In this document: piece after piece, positions 26,901 through 34,021 of the stretch
Numbering within the stretch: the first letter of the stretch is position 1
Layout: the number at the start of each line of letters is the position of its first letter
From: an uncultured Prevotella sp.
Lineage (GTDB): Bacteria; Bacteroidota; Bacteroidia; Bacteroidales; Bacteroidaceae
Direction of reading: 5' to 3'
Length of the DNA stretch: 39,791 nt
NCBI GenBank assembly: GCA_900315635.1
Contig: OMZV01000021.1
Coordinates: forward strand, 1-39,791
The notes under the pieces: model-generated
The model's input: only the letters and a program-made list of their open reading frames with translations
Told to the model about the DNA's origin: nothing
The model's database searches: none
Made by a program: the position numbers and the translations under genes

Positions 26901-27097
26901 CTGATGTTGGCGGTAGTGTTGACATCATTGGCAAGCTTTGCCAGTTGTCCGATGGTGGCAATCTGGTAAGGGTCCGCCTTCGTTCCGCTTCCGCCCGCAT
27001 AGCTGTCAGCCGGTTGGATGTAGGTCTGGGCGTACACACCGGTAAAGACCATGAGCGAAAGCATGAACAGAGTAAATCTCTTCATAAAATAGTTCAT
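23936..27097 (-). CDS. PL1-type pectate lyase with GLUG-like N-terminus, T9SS-exported
   Basis: It should cleave polygalacturonate by beta-elimination with calcium. The 1053 residues give: a signal peptide (to about 24); GLUG/beta-helix-like repeats (about 30-345, GKFDGQGHTISGLF, YSGGLVGIIGKE); a fibronectin-like domain (about 365-450); and the lyase right-handed helix (about 454-830), which begins FPGAEGYGRFARGGRGG. The helix carries IIDHTTLSWGTDETFSSR (about 585-602) and FHHNLLADCEGRNWSMGG (about 646-663), the last with the expected catalytic arginine. Then comes an EF-hand-like calcium segment (DADLDGIPAWYE and DTNGDGYSDLEDYLN, about 858-900), a short beta domain, and a T9SS tail (SGLYILNAVYSDGTEHS). 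An alternative start at Met5 is possible. It has its own promoter and ends the minus arm of the pectin locus. Confidence 0.9.
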   Translation of the reverse strand: MNYFMKRFTLFMLSLMVFTGVYAQTYIQPADSYAGGSGTKADPYQIATIGQLAKLANDVNTTANISRGKYYVLTQDITVNANLLANDDATLESQSSFALFRPIGTFSGYDSYQPFQGKFDGQGHTISGLFMTTFEGNTALFRVAEGATIKNLNIADTYIYGGKYCAGIVSVLNKSKVVNCSFQGKIKSWEWYTAGIAGQVLWSSEVRNCYADAILDGKAYSGGLVGIIGKEASDGASYNSTVEGGFGYCQFKHTVAGADASKDGGIVAWIRNGATALNAFFRPMTSKAVGTNDGTMRNLKRLRQSKNFLDKSTLDSLNHWAEHIPGACRWVTGTSYPKFDFTTTTPEEEEADINTIATDPSPADDDTHAPSENGKVTLGWTLPADGLTVSQQLYFGTDSVAVATGTNANVTLAKENTYTIDINDYTSTYFWRVDCTNGNGETSHGTVWSFSPARLAFPGAEGYGRFARGGRGGNVVYVTNLKDYNPNSENADSAAVIPGSLRWALTNHSGPRTVVFKVGGVIDMGLNPVFIDDDVTIAGQTAPGKGICIYHSDLAIGNDNICRFIRARRGAGATGNAMGVAGKSHSIIDHTTLSWGTDETFSSRSAKNITFQRSIISEALGIANHKNYPAGTNHGYAATIGGDIGSFHHNLLADCEGRNWSMGGGTDASGAYAGRLDIFNNVVYNWHNRTTDGGAHEINFVNNYYKVGAANNHNMLFSLQLEGNLPGTQSAYVSGNIRDNANGSLTQDKQGDTYELQIRDGRSLSDVNWQYFVNEPFFPSYATIEPAKLAYKTTLSDIGANQPEVDNTDSRIVGETLNRTYTYTGSRSGIKGEIDNESDAGGLEVYETTAQADDYDADLDGIPAWYEILIGTSDNEPTNNNDTNGDGYSDLEDYLNFMAQEHRIMKPGESADIDLQSLFRGFTKSPSYSYSYAGSALTLTQNGSKLTVNASANGGSLNNIALTVTDGDGDTMTRQLNIAVTGDPTAISSLRSDYSAEVKSYAVYTTDGRLIAKGGRLSGGVNSLQLPDQHSGLYILNAVYSDGTEHSFKVLKK

Positions 27098-27134
27098 AGA
27101 ATAGTTTGTTTTTGTTTGTTTTAGTATGTGGATG

Positions 27135-27166
27135 CAAATATACTACAAAAAGGGAATAATGGCAAG
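27135..27166 (-). promoter_or_regulatory. Promoter of the pectate lyase gene
   Basis: CTTG (27163-27166) and TATATTTG (27135-27142) are 20 bases apart; the leader is about 33 bases. A terminator for the gene upstream stands just before it, so the lyase is transcribed on its own. Confidence 0.6.
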
Positions 27167-27209
27167 TAAATCGACTAAAATGTTACATCTTGCGCCAATA
27201 GGAACAGAA

Positions 27210-27246
27210 AAAGGCGTGGCTCCACAGAATGTGAAATCACGCCTTT
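27210..27246 (-). terminator. Terminator after the 317-residue protein gene
   Basis: aaaggcgtg (27210-27218) pairs with cacgccttt (27238-27246). On the minus strand the stem is followed by a TTTTT run. It lies 26 bases past the stop at 27272. Confidence 0.8.
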
Positions 27247-27271
27247 AGAATATTAAGTTTTAAGAAGTTGT

Positions 27272-28225
27272 TTACTTACCAATGTACTTCTTGCCGTTCA
27301 TGATGTAAATCTGACCAGCCATAGGAGCACTGATTTGCTGACCAGCGAGGTTGAACATGCGGTTGTCCTGAACCTTATTGTCGGTCTGGATGTTCTTGAT
27401 AGCGTCAACTAAGCCATCGCCAAGCTCACCATAGAGCATGAAGTGGTCGAAGCTGAGACCCTTCTCGCTGTTCTTCTTGAGGTCAACCTTTGCACGGACC
27501 TTGTATGTACCTGCGTTGAGAGTGAGGTCCTCACGGATTGTTGCAGCCTCGTCGTTAATGAACTTAGTACCATCGAGAACGCTCTTGAACCAGCTGTACT
27601 GACACTTAGCGTTTGAGCCATCAGGATAGTAGAAGCTTACAGCGTCAGGCTTTACCATCATGTAAGAGCCCATGCCCCACTGAGCACTGCTGTAAGCACC
27701 CGAACCGGTAATCCAGTTGGAATCGTAACGGATATCACCATTAGGACCGGTGATGGTTACCTGATAGATAGGATTCTGCTCAACGAGAAGGTCAAGGTCG
27801 AGAGAGTCAACGGTGAAGTGCTTGCCATCAGGGATGGTTACATCGAAACCAAACTCGTAGCCCTCAGAGCCAAGAGTCTCAGGATTGTGGCACTTCTTGC
27901 TTTCGTCCCAGTCGCTGCAATTGAGTTTCCAAACATAGTCGACATCATAGCCTACGCCCCAGTGGCGGAGATTGCTCTTGGCATAGCCACTCTCTGTGGT
28001 CTCATCCCTCTTGATGGAGTTCTTCAGAGCGTCGGACTCATAATAAGTAACGGTTGCGCCATCCTTTCCCTTAGGAAAATCGTTGGTTGTGATGTAGGCG
28101 AAGTCGTCGTAAATGTAAGTACCGTCTTCATTAAAGACCTTCGGGCGTTGGATTCCCAAAGTGTCCTGGGCAAAACCCGATGCAGCTACCAAAAGGGCAG
28201 CCGTAATTAAAGTAATTTTTCTCAT
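27272..28225 (-). CDS. T9SS-exported protein in the SusCD operon, possible glycan-binding protein
   Basis: I do not recognise a named family. The 317 residues have a Sec signal peptide (MRKITLITAALLVAASGFAQ) without a lipobox cysteine, a beta-rich body with many Trp and Tyr (NLRHWGVGYDVDYVWKLNCS, WITGSGAYSSAQWGMGSYMM), and a T9SS tail (MFNLAGQQISAPMAGQIY, then NGKKYIGK). It stands directly behind susD, the place where surface glycan-binding lipoproteins (SusE/F-like) usually sit. Its aromatic-rich beta-sandwich character fits carbohydrate binding. No catalytic motif is visible. It probably shares the susC promoter, although a weak hairpin at 28303-28348 may reduce read-through. Confidence 0.75.
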   Translation of the reverse strand: MRKITLITAALLVAASGFAQDTLGIQRPKVFNEDGTYIYDDFAYITTNDFPKGKDGATVTYYESDALKNSIKRDETTESGYAKSNLRHWGVGYDVDYVWKLNCSDWDESKKCHNPETLGSEGYEFGFDVTIPDGKHFTVDSLDLDLLVEQNPIYQVTITGPNGDIRYDSNWITGSGAYSSAQWGMGSYMMVKPDAVSFYYPDGSNAKCQYSWFKSVLDGTKFINDEAATIREDLTLNAGTYKVRAKVDLKKNSEKGLSFDHFMLYGELGDGLVDAIKNIQTDNKVQDNRMFNLAGQQISAPMAGQIYIMNGKKYIGK

Positions 28226-28302
28226 AATAGTCTGATTTGTTTTATTTATTGGTTTGGTTTAGTTTATTCTAGTTCTTTGGTATATGTATCAAGGCTTTAA
28301 TT

Positions 28303-28348
28303 TATAGTAGGGAAGACAACGCTCTACGCATTGTTCTCCCCTACTATA
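28303..28348 (-). terminator. Imperfect hairpin behind susD (attenuator or terminator)
   Basis: 28303-28319 (tatagtaggg...) pairs imperfectly with 28331-28348 (...cccctactata), leaving small bulges. There is no clear T run on the minus strand, so partial read-through into the 317-residue gene is plausible. Confidence 0.4.
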
Positions 28349-28362
28349 GTATAGATGTCGGA

Positions 28363-30252
28363 TTACTTTCCGCTTCTTACGTATGGATCATAACCTGGGT
28401 TCTGTCCGAATTCCTCAGCATTCTGGAGCTTGTCGAGGAATGTGTTCGGGATAGGCCAGAGGTTATTGTGCTCATCGACAACATCGATACCGTCCATTGA
28501 CGGGTTGTGACCACGCACATACTCAACGAGTTTACCGGTACGCTTAAGGTCGAACCAACGGAGCCACTCACCGCAGAGCTCACGTGCACGCTCGGCAAGA
28601 ATCCACTCGATGGTCATGTCAGAAGCTGTAACCTGAGCCTCGCTGAGACTGTGACCCGGCTTTACGATACGCTGGGTGCGGATCTCTGAGTTGATGACCT
28701 GGGCTGCCTGAGCAGGCTGACCGAGCTGAATGTAGCACTCGGCGGCAATAAGAGGAACCTCAGCATAACGAATCAGAGGAACGTCGGCGAATCCAACGGT
28801 AGTGTTGGCACCGCTCTTTCCATCACCAGAACCGAGCAGGAATGTTCCGTTCGGGTCACGATCCCAGATGCGGTACTTCATGAAACGAGGATAAGATGTT
28901 GCAATGTAGGTATTTGTTGCAACAGTATCGTTGATGTCCTTCTGACGGGCACCGCCAAGAGCTGTCTTGTGCTGGGTATCGAACATGTCATTGATGTCGA
29001 CAACGGCATAGTTGACTTTCTCACGCTCAGACTCCGGAACGACCTTGCGGGTGAACTTCAGAACGGTCTGACCATCCTTAACTGTCTTACCAACCAGTGA
29101 CTCAGGTGCGCGGAAGTTCTTTACCATAACAGCCGACCAACGATACTGGCCACGTGGGTTGTTCTCCGGGAAGTCCTCCTGGAAGAAAGAATCATAACGT
29201 GCATCCCAGTCAGCATAGAGGTTCAGCAGGTAGTAGTTCGGCTCCATAGAGAATCCACCCATCTCCTTCGGGTACTCCCATGACGTTGCAGTCGTGGTGA
29301 TACCGGCACGCTCGTTGAGCTTCGGAGCAAAGTAGATATGCAGTCGGTTGGCATTCTTCTGCTGAGGGTTGAGTGATGGGTTCGACGAGTGAGAGCAAAC
29401 CCACAGGAACTCTGTGTTGGTCTTGTTGTTCTTAGCCTGCCAAATCTCATCATAAGTATTATAGAGTTTGATGCCGAGGGCAGCCTTGTTGTTGATAACA
29501 TAGTTGGCTGCATCGAGAGCCTTCTGATAGAACACGCGGGCACTGTCGCCGGTGGCATACTGTGCACGGGTCAGGCAGACACGGGCAAGCAGAGCGTATG
29601 CTGCTTTTTTTGTCGAACGGCCGACATCGCCATCATAAGGACTTACAGGAAGTTCCTCACAAGCCTTCTCAGCGTCAGGGATGATAACCTGGTCGTAAAT
29701 CTGGGTGCGTGGAGTGCGGACAGCTGTGAATACAGGAGTAGTTGTTTCCTGAGTGCGGAGCTCAACATCACCGAAGAACTCGCAAAGCCACCAGTAGCAG
29801 TAAGAACGCATGAAGCGAGCCTCACCGTCGAAGTCAGCCTTGGTCTTGTCGTCAATATCATTGACTCCATCAAGACGGTTGATAATAGTGTTTGCTACGT
29901 TGATGTTATCGTAAACACGGTTCCACGCGCCGGCAATCTGTCCACGGTCGCCCTGCAGGTCGATGTATCTGGATAGCTGCTTACCATATCCATAGTTGTT
30001 GGCACGGGTCTGCCAGAGGTCGCCTGAGCCTTCCATGTAGAGGACAGGATCTTCACGTCCGAAGTATTTCCAACGGAAGTTATAGTAGAGCTGGTTGACC
30101 AGATACTCCATGCCCTGGGTCTTTACAAATGCCTGGTCGGCACCCTCGCCTGAAGGGTTGTCCTCGTCGAGCGAGCACGAAGTGAATCCCCCGAGCGTTA
30201 CGGCTCCAATGAAGAGTGAGCCGATGATATATTTTAAATTTATATGTATCAT
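28363..30252 (-). CDS. SusD/RagB-family nutrient-binding outer-membrane lipoprotein
   Basis: It forms the lid of the SusC channel and captures oligosaccharides at the cell surface. The 629 residues begin with a lipoprotein signal peptide ending TSC, with Cys26 as the lipidation site. The acidic SLDEDNPSG directly after it resembles the Bacteroidota surface-export signal. The body has the SusD pattern: an N-terminal TPR-like helical part (NVANTIINRLDGVND, EARFMRSYCYWWLCEFFGDVEL) and the C-terminal RagB/SusD part (VPLIRYAEVPLIAAECYIQLG, ERARELCGEWLRWFDLKRTGKL). It starts 15 bases after the susC stop. Substrate cannot be read from the sequence; the neighbours point to pectin fragments. Confidence 0.95.
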   Translation of the reverse strand: MIHINLKYIIGSLFIGAVTLGGFTSCSLDEDNPSGEGADQAFVKTQGMEYLVNQLYYNFRWKYFGREDPVLYMEGSGDLWQTRANNYGYGKQLSRYIDLQGDRGQIAGAWNRVYDNINVANTIINRLDGVNDIDDKTKADFDGEARFMRSYCYWWLCEFFGDVELRTQETTTPVFTAVRTPRTQIYDQVIIPDAEKACEELPVSPYDGDVGRSTKKAAYALLARVCLTRAQYATGDSARVFYQKALDAANYVINNKAALGIKLYNTYDEIWQAKNNKTNTEFLWVCSHSSNPSLNPQQKNANRLHIYFAPKLNERAGITTTATSWEYPKEMGGFSMEPNYYLLNLYADWDARYDSFFQEDFPENNPRGQYRWSAVMVKNFRAPESLVGKTVKDGQTVLKFTRKVVPESEREKVNYAVVDINDMFDTQHKTALGGARQKDINDTVATNTYIATSYPRFMKYRIWDRDPNGTFLLGSGDGKSGANTTVGFADVPLIRYAEVPLIAAECYIQLGQPAQAAQVINSEIRTQRIVKPGHSLSEAQVTASDMTIEWILAERARELCGEWLRWFDLKRTGKLVEYVRGHNPSMDGIDVVDEHNNLWPIPNTFLDKLQNAEEFGQNPGYDPYVRSGK

Positions 30253-30267
30253 ATTTGGTTATAGTAA

Positions 30268-33200
30268 TTAGAAGTTGATGTTCAGACCGATGGTGTAGCT
30301 GCGCTGCTGTCCTTCCGGATCGCGATGCTTCATCCAGTCGTCCTTTACTACATAGAACGGGTTGTTCGCAGTGAAGTAAACACGGAGCTTGCTTATTCCA
30401 ATCTTCTGCAGGGCTGTGTTCGGGATAGAGTATCCGAGAGAGATACGCTTTACCTTCAGGAATGAATGGTCGCAGTACCACAAAGACTGATAGCCACGGT
30501 AGTCGAAGAGCTTCATTGAAGAGTTCAGTGCCGGAAGGTCACCGCCTTCGTTGACATCCTTCACCCAGTAGTTCATGTTGGTATAGTCACCACCTGTTGC
30601 AGGGTCGAAGTTAGCCATAGGCGACTCACCCCACTGTCCCCAACGCGCATAGAGATAGATGTTGAGGTCGAAGTTCTTGTAGAAGAAATCGTTGTTGAAT
30701 CCAGCGAACCACTTCGGGGTAGTAGAGCCGACATAGCCAATATCCTTGTTCTCATCGATGACGCCATCACCGTCATGGTCGACGACACGGATGTCGCCCG
30801 GCTCGAAGGAAGTCTTCTTGTCGTTGTCCTTAAATACCTGATGAGCCTGGTCAGCCTGAGCTGATGTCCAGATTCCGTCGTAAGTATATGTATTGTAAGA
30901 GTGGATAGGATGACCGAGCATCAGAGTTCCGTCTTCCTTATCAGTTCCGACCTGAATGTTTGTACCGTCTACGAGCTCATCGATTTTCTCCTTGTTGGCA
31001 GAGAACGTAAGAGTAGAATTCCACTTGAAGTTAGGAGTATCGATATTGCGGGTGTTGATGGCAAACTCGACACCACGGTTGCTTGTTGCGCCGATGTTGG
31101 TGTAAGTAGCATACTTACCGTCCTGACCTGATGAAGTTGGGAGAGAACGGAGAAGGATAAGGTCGGTGGTCTTGGTGTAGTACCAGTCAAATGTGAAGTT
31201 GATGCGGTTGTTGACGAACCATGCGTCGAAACCAAGGTCGAATGTCTTAGACTTCTCCCACTTTGTATCCTGGTTACCGATAACGTAATAGCCTGAGCCA
31301 TTGGCATCGAGCTGACCAAGGATGTAACGGTTGACAGGAGTATCCTGGAATCCGAAGCTCCAGTTGGCGAATGTCAGACCGGTCTGTGTACCGTATACTC
31401 CGATACCTGAGTTACCGGTGACACCGTAAGTGGCACGGATCTTCAAGTCGTTGAGCCAAGACTTGGTCTTCTGCATCCAAGGCTCCTCAGTGACGCGCCA
31501 TGCGAGTGCGGCAGATGGGAATGTGTCCCACTTGTGACCCTTGGCGAGCTTAGAGCTACCATCACGACGGAGAGAAGCGGTGAAGAGGTAGCGGCTCTTC
31601 CAGTCGTAGTTCACACGGAAAGCGTAGCTCATATTCTGCTCCTTGGTGTAAGCGCTGGTATGAGTCATACCACCCTGGTCGGCATTGTTACTTGCCAGGT
31701 TGTACCAGAGGTTGCTGGCAAGAGTCTGACCGTAAGATGTAGCCGAGAGGTTGTCATTGGTGGTCTTGTTCCATGATGTCAGGGCTGTAAGAGTGAGGTG
31801 ATGATCCTCAGGGAGCCACTTGAACTGATAAGTCAGGATGTTGTTCCACTCAACGTAAGTACCGTTGCCCTTTGTGAACTTAGCGGTCGACTTGTCGGTA
31901 CCGCCGGTGAGTTCCTCAGCAGAGCCCTTGTCAGTATAGCTTCCGACGCTGGTGTTGGTGAGGTAAGCCTCAAGCTGTGAACGGAACGAAAGACCGTCGA
32001 TAGGATGGATGTCCAAATAGCCGTTGGCAATGACATTGGTGCTCTTGCTTTCAGACTTATAGAGATCGTCGGAAACGGCATTGATAAGCGGGTTGACATA
32101 TCCTGAAGCAGTCAGAGGACGCTCGACGAGCTCATCGCCGATAACGTAAGTATCGCTCTCTTCGTCATAGTAACCGTAAGGCGAACCGAGTTGGATACCT
32201 GTTACAGGAGAATTCTGGTAAGGAGAGCTCTCGCTGGAGTTGTAAGTCAACTGGAAGTCAACACCAGCTGTAATCCACTTGCGGAGCTTGTGGTCGATGT
32301 TGGCACGGAGAGTATAACGGTCAGTGCCACCGCTCTTCTTCCACTTACTTCCATCGTTGGCATAGCTGACACTGAACCGTCCTGTGGTACGGTCGTTACC
32401 ACCCGACATAGTCAGAGAGTGGCGTGTCGAGAGTGTTGTCGAACGCTGGAGCAGATGGTCATAGTCGGTGAATGCATTAGCCTTGTAAGCGGCAAGACCT
32501 GCAGCTCCGAAGAGGTTGAGGTCGTCGTCGGCACTGTGCCATGCACCGGCATTCTCAGCGGCAATACGGCGAGCCTCATAGTAGTTGGCACCACTGCGAT
32601 AGTCAGGATGCTGCTCGCGTGAAGCCATTGTGAGATAGCCGTTATAAGAGATACGCATCTTGCCAGCCTCAGCCTTCTTGGTGGTAACGATGATAACACC
32701 ATTGGCACCCTGCGAACCGTAGATAGCTGTTGATGATGCATCCTTCAGCACGTCGACCGACTCGACATCGTCAGGGTTGAGGTCGCTGAGCGAGCCACCC
32801 TGCACACCGTCGATGATGACGAGAGGTGCGTTGGAACCATTGATTGAACGGTTACCACGAATACGGAGCTCTGAGCCGTTGATGTCAAGACCGGTGACAC
32901 GGCCCTGGAGAGATGAAGCGACGCTGGAAACCGGTGCCTGGAGGATCTCCTCGCTCTTGACGCTGGAGACAGAACCGGTGAGGTCACGCTTCTTAACTGC
33001 GCCGAATCCGATGACAACTACTTCGTCGAGGTCGTTATCCTCTTCGCTCATGACGATGCTGAGGTCGGAGCCGTGTCCCACCTTCATCTTCTGAGGCTTG
33101 TAGCCAACGTAGCTGGCAGTCAGCTCGGTGTTTGGCGATAAATTTGATACTGTGAAGTTACCGTCAACGTCTGTTACGGCAACTGGTTTGCCATTGACGA

Positions 33201-33327
33201 GAATGCTCACTCCAATGAGAGGCTCGCCATGGGAGTCTTTGACCGTTCCCTTTACGCTCTGAGCGCTAGCTACCATACAGGTAACCATCAAGACCAGGGT
33301 CAAAGCAACTTTCTTCAGTTGATTCAT
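30268..33327 (-). CDS. SusC/RagA-family TonB-dependent outer-membrane transporter
   Basis: It imports oligosaccharides across the outer membrane with energy from TonB. The 1019 residues show a signal peptide (to about 23, ASAQ), a CarboxypepD_reg-like domain (about 24-95, VKGTVKDSHGEPLIGVSI), the TonB-box/plug region (LDEVVVIGFGAVKKRDLTGS, then GNRSINGSNAPLVIIDGVQG and ATAIYGSQGANGVIIVTTKK) and a long beta-barrel. The last strand ends in phenylalanine (RSYTIGLNINF). All are standard for the SusC family and the length is normal. It is the first gene of the susC-susD-317-residue operon and has a long leader of about 300 bases. Confidence 0.96.
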   Translation of the reverse strand: MNQLKKVALTLVLMVTCMVASAQSVKGTVKDSHGEPLIGVSILVNGKPVAVTDVDGNFTVSNLSPNTELTASYVGYKPQKMKVGHGSDLSIVMSEEDNDLDEVVVIGFGAVKKRDLTGSVSSVKSEEILQAPVSSVASSLQGRVTGLDINGSELRIRGNRSINGSNAPLVIIDGVQGGSLSDLNPDDVESVDVLKDASSTAIYGSQGANGVIIVTTKKAEAGKMRISYNGYLTMASREQHPDYRSGANYYEARRIAAENAGAWHSADDDLNLFGAAGLAAYKANAFTDYDHLLQRSTTLSTRHSLTMSGGNDRTTGRFSVSYANDGSKWKKSGGTDRYTLRANIDHKLRKWITAGVDFQLTYNSSESSPYQNSPVTGIQLGSPYGYYDEESDTYVIGDELVERPLTASGYVNPLINAVSDDLYKSESKSTNVIANGYLDIHPIDGLSFRSQLEAYLTNTSVGSYTDKGSAEELTGGTDKSTAKFTKGNGTYVEWNNILTYQFKWLPEDHHLTLTALTSWNKTTNDNLSATSYGQTLASNLWYNLASNNADQGGMTHTSAYTKEQNMSYAFRVNYDWKSRYLFTASLRRDGSSKLAKGHKWDTFPSAALAWRVTEEPWMQKTKSWLNDLKIRATYGVTGNSGIGVYGTQTGLTFANWSFGFQDTPVNRYILGQLDANGSGYYVIGNQDTKWEKSKTFDLGFDAWFVNNRINFTFDWYYTKTTDLILLRSLPTSSGQDGKYATYTNIGATSNRGVEFAINTRNIDTPNFKWNSTLTFSANKEKIDELVDGTNIQVGTDKEDGTLMLGHPIHSYNTYTYDGIWTSAQADQAHQVFKDNDKKTSFEPGDIRVVDHDGDGVIDENKDIGYVGSTTPKWFAGFNNDFFYKNFDLNIYLYARWGQWGESPMANFDPATGGDYTNMNYWVKDVNEGGDLPALNSSMKLFDYRGYQSLWYCDHSFLKVKRISLGYSIPNTALQKIGISKLRVYFTANNPFYVVKDDWMKHRDPEGQQRSYTIGLNINF

Positions 33328-33640
33328 AGATCTGGATTTAAAATTATTAATGTAATGTTTTTGATTTTGGTTACTACAGACTACGTGCCTTCGATTTATT
33401 TAAATTCCAGGCCGTATTTTCTGTTTTCTTTAGTTCTAATTGTTCCGTCTTTTCCTGCTTCTTTCGTTTTTTTGATTGATTTGTTATTATATTATATTTC
33501 CAGTTTAGGGGTTGCTAACTTATTCAATATGCGATTGTTAAGTCCTCTAACGGCATTTAGGTTTATGCCTTTTTCACACTTAAGACGGATGATATTATTT
33601 ATTGTAACATGTTTTAAAAAAACTTTTTCATGGATAATTG
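33328..33640 (-). promoter_or_regulatory. Long 5' leader of the susC operon
   Basis: From the -7 box at 33641-33648 to the susC ATG there are about 310 bases with no credible gene. The minus-strand RNA would be A-rich near its 3' end. Such leaders on sus-type operons can be targets of antisense or trans-acting RNA. No known riboswitch was recognised. Confidence 0.4.
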
Positions 33641-33648
33641 CAAATATA
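33641..33648 (-). promoter_or_regulatory. -7 box upstream of susC
   Basis: TATATTTG on the minus strand, followed by caatta, fits TAnnTTTG. No clear TTTG lies at -33, which fits a promoter needing an activator. Confidence 0.5.
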
Positions 33649-33690
33649 TTAAAAAGGAAATAGCTTATACCTTATTGTGTTGCACCATGT

Positions 33691-33800
33691 TAGGAGCGGC
33701 GAACTCCGTTTAGACAATATGTTAGGAGCGGCGAACTCCGATTCGCCGAAAGTATAATCATAGCCAACTACTTTCGGCGAATCGGAGTTCGCCGCTCCTA
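33691..33800. repeat. REP-like perfect 32-bp inverted repeat with an extra half-copy
   Basis: 33723-33754 (taggagcggcgaactccg..., ending gaaagta) is the exact reverse complement of 33769-33800, with a 14-base loop. An 18-base half-copy, taggagcggcgaactccg, stands at 33691-33708, 32 bases before the first arm. The element is GC-rich in an AT-rich gap between a metal ATPase and the susC promoter. Its head (GTAGGAGCGG read from the right arm) resembles REP elements known from other bacteria. Confidence 0.85.
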
Positions 33801-33850
33801 CATTCTTGCCTACATTGCTTCTAGAAACAAATGCTCAGGCTCTCCCCCCT

Positions 33851-34021
33851 TTATAAATTATAAATTAGAAATTATAAATTAGAAATTATAAATTAGAAAT
33901 TATAAATTAGAAATTATAAATTAGAAATTATAAATTAGAAATTATAAATTGTACATTATACTTTATACATTATAAATTATAAATTGTACATTATACTTTA
34001 TACATTATACATTATACATTA
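33851..34021. repeat. AT-rich tandem repeat array
   Basis: Six perfect copies of a 14-base unit, aaattataaattag, run from 33855 to 33938, plus a partial copy to 33951. Two 24-base copies of a gtacattatacttta-type unit follow (33951-33974 and 33986-34009, 35-base spacing), then short cattata repeats to 34021. The array runs into the TAA stop of the metal ATPase gene (34019-34021). Confidence 0.9.

Noticed and set aside
33229-33663. 144-codon plus-strand frame in the susC leader
   Set aside because: It overlaps the susC signal-peptide region and AT-rich leader, has no promoter of its own and only low-complexity hydrophobic sequence.
33691-33800. Simple intrinsic terminator for the metal ATPase
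   Set aside because: It is more than 200 bases past the ATPase stop, has no T run, and has an extra directly repeated half-copy, which fits a repeat element better.
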